The notes under the pieces are model-generated. The model did no database searches and had not been told where the DNA came from. It worked only from the letters and a program-made list of their open reading frames with translations. 64,000 nucleotides of DNA from Citrus sinensis (lineage: Eukaryota > Streptophyta > Magnoliopsida > Sapindales > Rutaceae): contig NC_068560.1 in the NCBI RefSeq assembly GCF_022201045.2, positions 34,931,001 through 34,995,000 of the forward strand, read 5' to 3'. Below are positions 59,593-64,000 of this stretch, piece after piece. Both the position numbers and the translations under genes were made by a program. Every line of letters begins with the position of its first letter. Position 1 is the first letter of the stretch.

Positions 59593-61979
59593 ATGCAATT
59601 GAAGCCCTTAAACACATACACAACCACAATCATGTTATTTATCACATTCATAATCCTCTTCTTCACCGGCTTTCTCGAATTCCCCTCAATTTCCTCTTCA
59701 ATAATCCCCCAGCAACAACAACGACAACAACAACAACAACAACAATCCATAAACCCTAGTTCAAAACTACCCATAATTACCGAATCCAAGCCAGAACCCT
59801 TCACAAATCTGTTGGCCGCGTTCAAGAGGTGGGATTCTGAAGTGGGTTGTGCCCAGTTCAGAGACAAGCACAAGGGCTTGATCAATAATGGGGTAAAGAC
59901 TAATGGGTCTGGTTCGTTGCAGGAATTTAGTGGGGATTGTGGGGAGTTGAAAATGGAGCATGTGAGTGTTTTGGTTAAAGGGTGGACTTGGATTCCTGAT
60001 AATTTGGATAACTTGTATTCTTGTCGATGTGGGATTAGTTGTTTGTGGACTAAATCTTCAGTCCTTGCTGATCATCCTGATGCTTTGTTGTTTGAGTCCT
60101 CTACGCCTCCCCTTCAGGTATCGAAAATGATGCTTTTAGCCAATTCTTAAGCTTTGGTTCCTTGGAATTTCCGCCAGACTTAATTTTTAATTGCATCAAT
60201 TTTTTGAAATCTGAATGCTGAAATGGGGTTTGAGTTATAAATTTATAGTCTATGATGTATTTGTGATCTGCTTAATATGGACGAGGAATTTTGAATCAAA
60301 CAATTCAATTGATTTAGGGGATAGTGTGGACAGCAATGTGTACAGAAAATTTTCTAATTGTTATTGACCATTAGCATATAAGTAATATAACAGTGCTGGG
60401 CATGAAGAGAGCTGGGATGCCTGAAAATTGAGGAAAAGAGAAGTTATTTGAATTGGCTGTGAACTCTTTCTCCACTCATTAGCATGTTGCATGTGTGTTG
60501 TCTAGACATGGATATGGCTGTGGTTGTATAGAGACACGTGCATTTAAGTGGATGTCTGAATCATTTCCTTGGCCATAATTCCATTTTTTGATATGGCTTG
60601 TTCATGCTCAGTGAATGAATTTTATTGTTCGCATCTGTATTTTTAATTGCCTTGCTTCTTGCAACCCTTTTTTTTTTTTTTGGTGGTTGTCTAGTGTTGG
60701 GGATATTTGTGTTTACTTGAAGATAATGAGTTTTAGATGCTTTAGGTATTGCTGATGCATATTTTTGACTCATCAAATAAAGAATCCCTCATCCTTGTAT
60801 TCTTCATCTTGTCGTGAGACACTCTCTAAACAAGTTTTAATGATTAGAATGATCTACATCATCTTCCTTTCAGTGGTTTGAAATGTATGATTGACGACAA
60901 ATTTGGCAAATGTTAGAGATAAGGTAACATAGTCGTAAAGAGCACCTGGGCAGAGCTTGAATATAGCCACTAACCTGGCATCTTGACAACGTCTTATTTT
61001 AGAATACACCGGTCATTATCATCTTCACATTCTATCTGCGGTTATTGCCTCCAATCGTATTTCAAAAGCTCATGATTTGTACATGGTGATCTTTGCTTTA
61101 CAAATCATCCTAATTTTCCTTGAGTTTTCTAGAGACGCAATGGAGATCCACTTCGTGTTTACATGGAACTTGAGGCTGGTCGGAAGCGGTCAGGTTGTGA
61201 GGATATATTTATTAGTTATCATGCTGAAGATGATGTTCAGTCGACTTATGCTGGTGCGTTGTTTCACAATGGTCGAAATTATCATGTGTCCTCTTATAAG
61301 AACAATGTAAGTGTTGAGCTAATAGTGATCTGCTTCATTTTAACATTCTCTACTGATTTTTCTTTTCTGCCTATTGTATTTGTGACCTGACTTGTATCTT
61401 AATTTGAAGGATACACTTGTTTATTGGTCGTCCTCACGCTGTCTTCCTCGTAGAAATCAGCTGGCCAAAAGTCTCCTCAACTTGTTGCCCTACCATTCGT
61501 TTGGCAAGTGCTTAAACAATGTTGGTGGTCTAGACATGGCCCTTGCTTTCTATCCTGAGTGCGCAAATGATCCCAGTGTCACACCGAAATGGTGGGATCA
61601 TTTACATTGTGCCATGTCTCACTACAAGTTCGTACTTGCTATTGAAAACACCATGACCGAGAGTTATGTGACGGAAAAACTCTTCTATTCACTCGATTCT
61701 GGTGCAGTTCCCATCTATTTTGGTGCCCCTAATGTCTGGGATTTTGTTCCACCACATTCAATAATAGATGGGACTAAATTTGGCTCCATGGAAGAATTAG
61801 CTTCTTTTGTCAAGGCCCTTGCGGATGACCCTGTTGCTTATGCAGAGTACCATGCATGGAGAAGATGTGGCGTGTTGGGTAACTATGGAAAGACCCGTTC
61901 AGTGAGCCTCGACACGCTGCCATGCCGGTTGTGTGAGGCTGTTAGTAGAAAAGGTGGAAGAAACGCGAAAGCTAGGTGA
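59593..61979 (+). CDS. FUT13: alpha-1,4-fucosyltransferase (GT10), FUT13 type
   Basis: Golgi enzyme adding fucose to N-glycan antennae to make Lewis-a structures. Three exons, 59593-60117, 61133-61306 and 61410-61979, all in phase, give 422 residues. A short basic cytosolic tail precedes one membrane anchor (about 12-30, TIMLFITFIILFFTGFLEF), then a stem with a glutamine run coded by CAA repeats (QQQQRQQQQQQQ). The catalytic domain includes CGISCLWTKSSVLADHPDAL, RRNGDPLRVYMELEAGRKRS and the GT10 donor-binding motif FVLAIENTMTESYVTEKL (about 307-324), followed by SLDSGAVPIYFGAPNVWDFV. A Cys-rich end (CGVLGNYGKTR, LPCRLCEAV) fits the plant alpha-1,4 group. I choose FUT13 over core alpha-1,3-fucosyltransferases because of the size, exon number and gene order (At1g71990, remembered). 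Confidence 0.92.
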
Positions 61980-62713
61980 TTTATTCCCTTTTTTTTTTTT
62001 TCCCTCTCCTCTCCTTTTGTTAGGCATTTTTAATTGATTTGCTTCTGTTAGTAGAGAGATTGGTTAGATTTTGTGTTATAATTCAATGGGGACGATGAAA
62101 GGTGTATACAAGCTAAATTCTGACAGGTTATATTAAAAAAGAAATACAAATAACTTCAGATTTTTATAGTTTCTGTCAGTGAGAGAGACGCCGTCATATT
62201 TTATTTAAAGTGTAGAGCTACAAACTGTTTTACAATATAGGCGTCTATAAATTGATATGGTGCGAAGTGATTAGTTAAAAGGTAATAACAATTAATTTTT
62301 CTAATTATATAGGCCCAAAATGGTTTTATACAATCAATTTCTTTATGTAACGTCTGTTTGTATATGCATATCTGTACAAGTTGGTCAATAACAATACAGC
62401 TACAAATAGCTAGTAATAATAGAGATGCAAACAATTAATTACCAAACACACTGCATTTATTTGCAGTTAATTTATAAGCATTTTAAGGGCTTTCTCTCCA
62501 ATAATTAATTAACAATGCTTTTACCGCCACTTGGGCTATAGATTAATCATGTTGACAGAAATGGGATTATGGCTGTCACATATAATTAAAACAAAAGGCA
62601 AATGTAAAGTTAGTAGGTACATGGTTATGTCAAAAACTGCTTACACATAAAATAGTTGAAATTTCAGAATTAAAAAGCATCTAAAGTTTCCAGCGCTTTG
62701 CAACTACAATTTC
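61980..62713. other. intergenic between convergent genes
   Basis: Contains the 3' untranslated regions of the fucosyltransferase gene (plus) and the small-protein gene (minus). No other feature seen. Confidence 0.5.
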
Positions 62714-63466
62714 TCAAGCATCAGGTTTTGCAGAACTCTCCTCGCCATCATCTTTGTGGAACTTCATTACCGATGCCAATACTCCTGTATATTTTGGAGG
62801 TTTTGACTTGCGAACCCTTGGAACCTGTAAATCAACAAAAACAAATAAAGGTAGCAAGTCAAACCTCCCATATATATCTAGATTAAACAAAAACAAACTG
62901 ATATTTTCTTTTTCGAAAATAAAAAATGATGATGTGATTCTAAAAAATCACTTGAAAATAATTAATTACATTTTTTTTTTCATGCTACAGTTTTGGAAAC
63001 ATATGTTCTTTGATATTAAATTTTACTTTCCTTAAAAAAAAAAGCATTTTTAAAAAAAGACACTAGCTTTTCCTTGGGTTGGCTGCTTTGGATCTTCACG
63101 GTCTTCAACTCTGGAGGCCTATTCTTGAGATATTCTACCAATTGCTCATCATTCATGGCAGCTATCTCATCTGTCTGTTAAATATACACAAAATAAATAA
63201 ACCCCAAAAAAAAAAAAAATTTCAATCCTCAACAAAAACCCAGTAAAAGGATTAGAAATAAAGCTACACCAACTTTGAAAAACTGGGAAGAAGTAAGAAA
63301 TAAATTAAATGAGAAAAATTACCCAAGTTTTGAGATCTTGTATTTGTTTTTCCAATTCCTTTTCTTCGTTTTTGGCAAGTTCATTCTTCTCCTCCAGTGA
63401 AAGGGTCCTTGGCTTTAACTCCATCTTATTTTTCATCTTCTTCCCTTCCTTGTTAGCATCCGTCAT
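62714..63466 (-). CDS. small charged protein of unknown function, 3 exons
   Basis: Exons 63323-63466 (144 nt), 63064-63174 (111 nt) and 62714-62824 (111 nt) join exactly in phase 0 with GT-AG borders to 121 residues. It starts MTDANKEGKKMKNKMELKPR. Residues about 20-48 (LSLEEKNELAKNEEKELEKQ and on) are strongly charged and helical, possibly a short coiled coil. Next comes DEIAAMNDEQLVEYLKNRPP, then a basic Pro-rich stretch (VPRVRKSKPPKYTG), and the end VMKFHKDDGEESSAKPDA. No signal peptide or membrane segment. I do not recognise the family. The clean splice phases and protein-like composition are the main support; a nuclear or nucleic-acid-associated protein would fit the basic tail but is a guess. 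Confidence 0.6.
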
Positions 63467-64000
63467 TTGCTTATAATATATAAGACGAAAATATACAGAT
63501 GGTATAACAAAATCTAATTGATTGAAATTAATTAAATCAACTAATTAGCTAAAGACGCTGAAAATGCTGATGACAGTAATAATAATAATAATAATAAAAA
63601 CGAACGAACGTACATCATAATATACGTACATTTATAAGTAGGTTATGTATACAAACAGAAGAAACTTGTTATCTAGGCATTTGCTCACTGCCAAACACTA
63701 CACTTACATGAACTACTAGAACATAATTTAAAACTAGATTAGGTTAAAAATAAATTATGCGTCTTTATTTTAACTTATCCAAAAAATTATATCATGAATA
63801 TTTCTGATCTGATTACATCAAGAAACATTATCATGAGCAGAATATGTCATTTATGAAATTTTGGTGAGTTTATAATGGTATTACCGATTGATAAACTGGT
63901 AAATAATTAAAGAAAGAAAAGGAAAAGAAACAGAAAAGAAAAAAAAAAAAAAACTCTCAATATTTTGGAAATTATAGGAATTCAGTTTTTGAAACAAAGC
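63467..64000. other. upstream flank of the small-protein gene to window end
   Basis: AT-rich with an AAT trinucleotide repeat (about 63577-63597). No other gene is visible before the window ends. Confidence 0.5.

Noticed and set aside
4586-61979. A fucosylation gene cluster (O-fucosyltransferase plus FUT13)
   Set aside because: The two genes belong to unrelated glycosyltransferase families, are 50 kb apart with many unrelated genes between, and the same spacing is explained by ancient gene order.
1-64000. LTR retrotransposons, transposase genes, tRNA or rRNA genes, CRISPR arrays
   Set aside because: I looked for long direct repeats, reverse-transcriptase or transposase motifs and cloverleaf or repeat-spacer patterns and found none I could support; a tRNAscan and repeat-library search would be needed to exclude small ones.

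Overview
The window is nuclear DNA from a flowering plant, most likely a eudicot. The intergenic DNA is AT-rich, the genes have many GT-AG introns, and the proteins belong to plant families: R2R3-MYB, class I TCP, neutral/alkaline invertase, plant-type FANCM, SAUR. The gene set would fit a rosid such as Citrus, but the species cannot be fixed from the sequence. I found no rRNA, tRNA, CRISPR array, complete LTR retrotransposon or transposase gene.

Layout. 1-4.5 kb: a possible small plastid-protein gene (minus strand, weak) and a non-autonomous Mutator-like element with a perfect 9-bp target duplication. 4.6-9.3 kb: an O-fucosyltransferase-family gene (+). 10.8-11.9 kb: a subgroup-4 R2R3-MYB repressor gene (+). 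17.0-20.2 kb: a deoxynucleoside kinase gene (-). 21.9-30.3 kb: a 23-exon FANCM DNA translocase gene (-) that rebuilds to 1,382 codons without a frame break and contains an apparent AT-AC (U12-type) intron. 31.1-32.4 kb: a Pack-MULE with 137-bp terminal inverted repeats, a perfect 10-bp target duplication and fragments of two unrelated host genes. 33.5-35.0 kb: a small mitochondrial membrane protein gene (+). 37.9-38.9 kb: a class I TCP gene (-). 41.8-45.5 kb: a neutral/alkaline invertase gene (-). 46-59 kb: mostly gene-free AT-rich DNA with two related MITE-like elements, a short element ending in GGCGGAT/ATCCGCC, a foldback and a broken SAUR gene. 59.6-62.0 kb: an alpha-1,4-fucosyltransferase gene of the FUT13 type (+). 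62.7-63.5 kb: a small charged protein gene of unknown function (-).

The genes do not form a pathway. What ties them together is ancestry. From memory, the order O-fucosyltransferase, MYB, FANCM, TCP, invertase matches Arabidopsis At1g35510-At1g35580, while kinase, small mitochondrial protein, TCP, invertase, FUT13 matches At1g72040-At1g71990 in reverse. The window therefore looks like the unduplicated ancestor of two Arabidopsis blocks that each lost different genes.

The observations most worth a second look are the double-capture Pack-MULE, the AT-AC intron inside the FANCM helicase domain, a PCNA-binding-like box at the FANCM N-terminus, a one-base frame conflict at the first intron of the O-fucosyltransferase gene, and the broken SAUR gene between two related elements.
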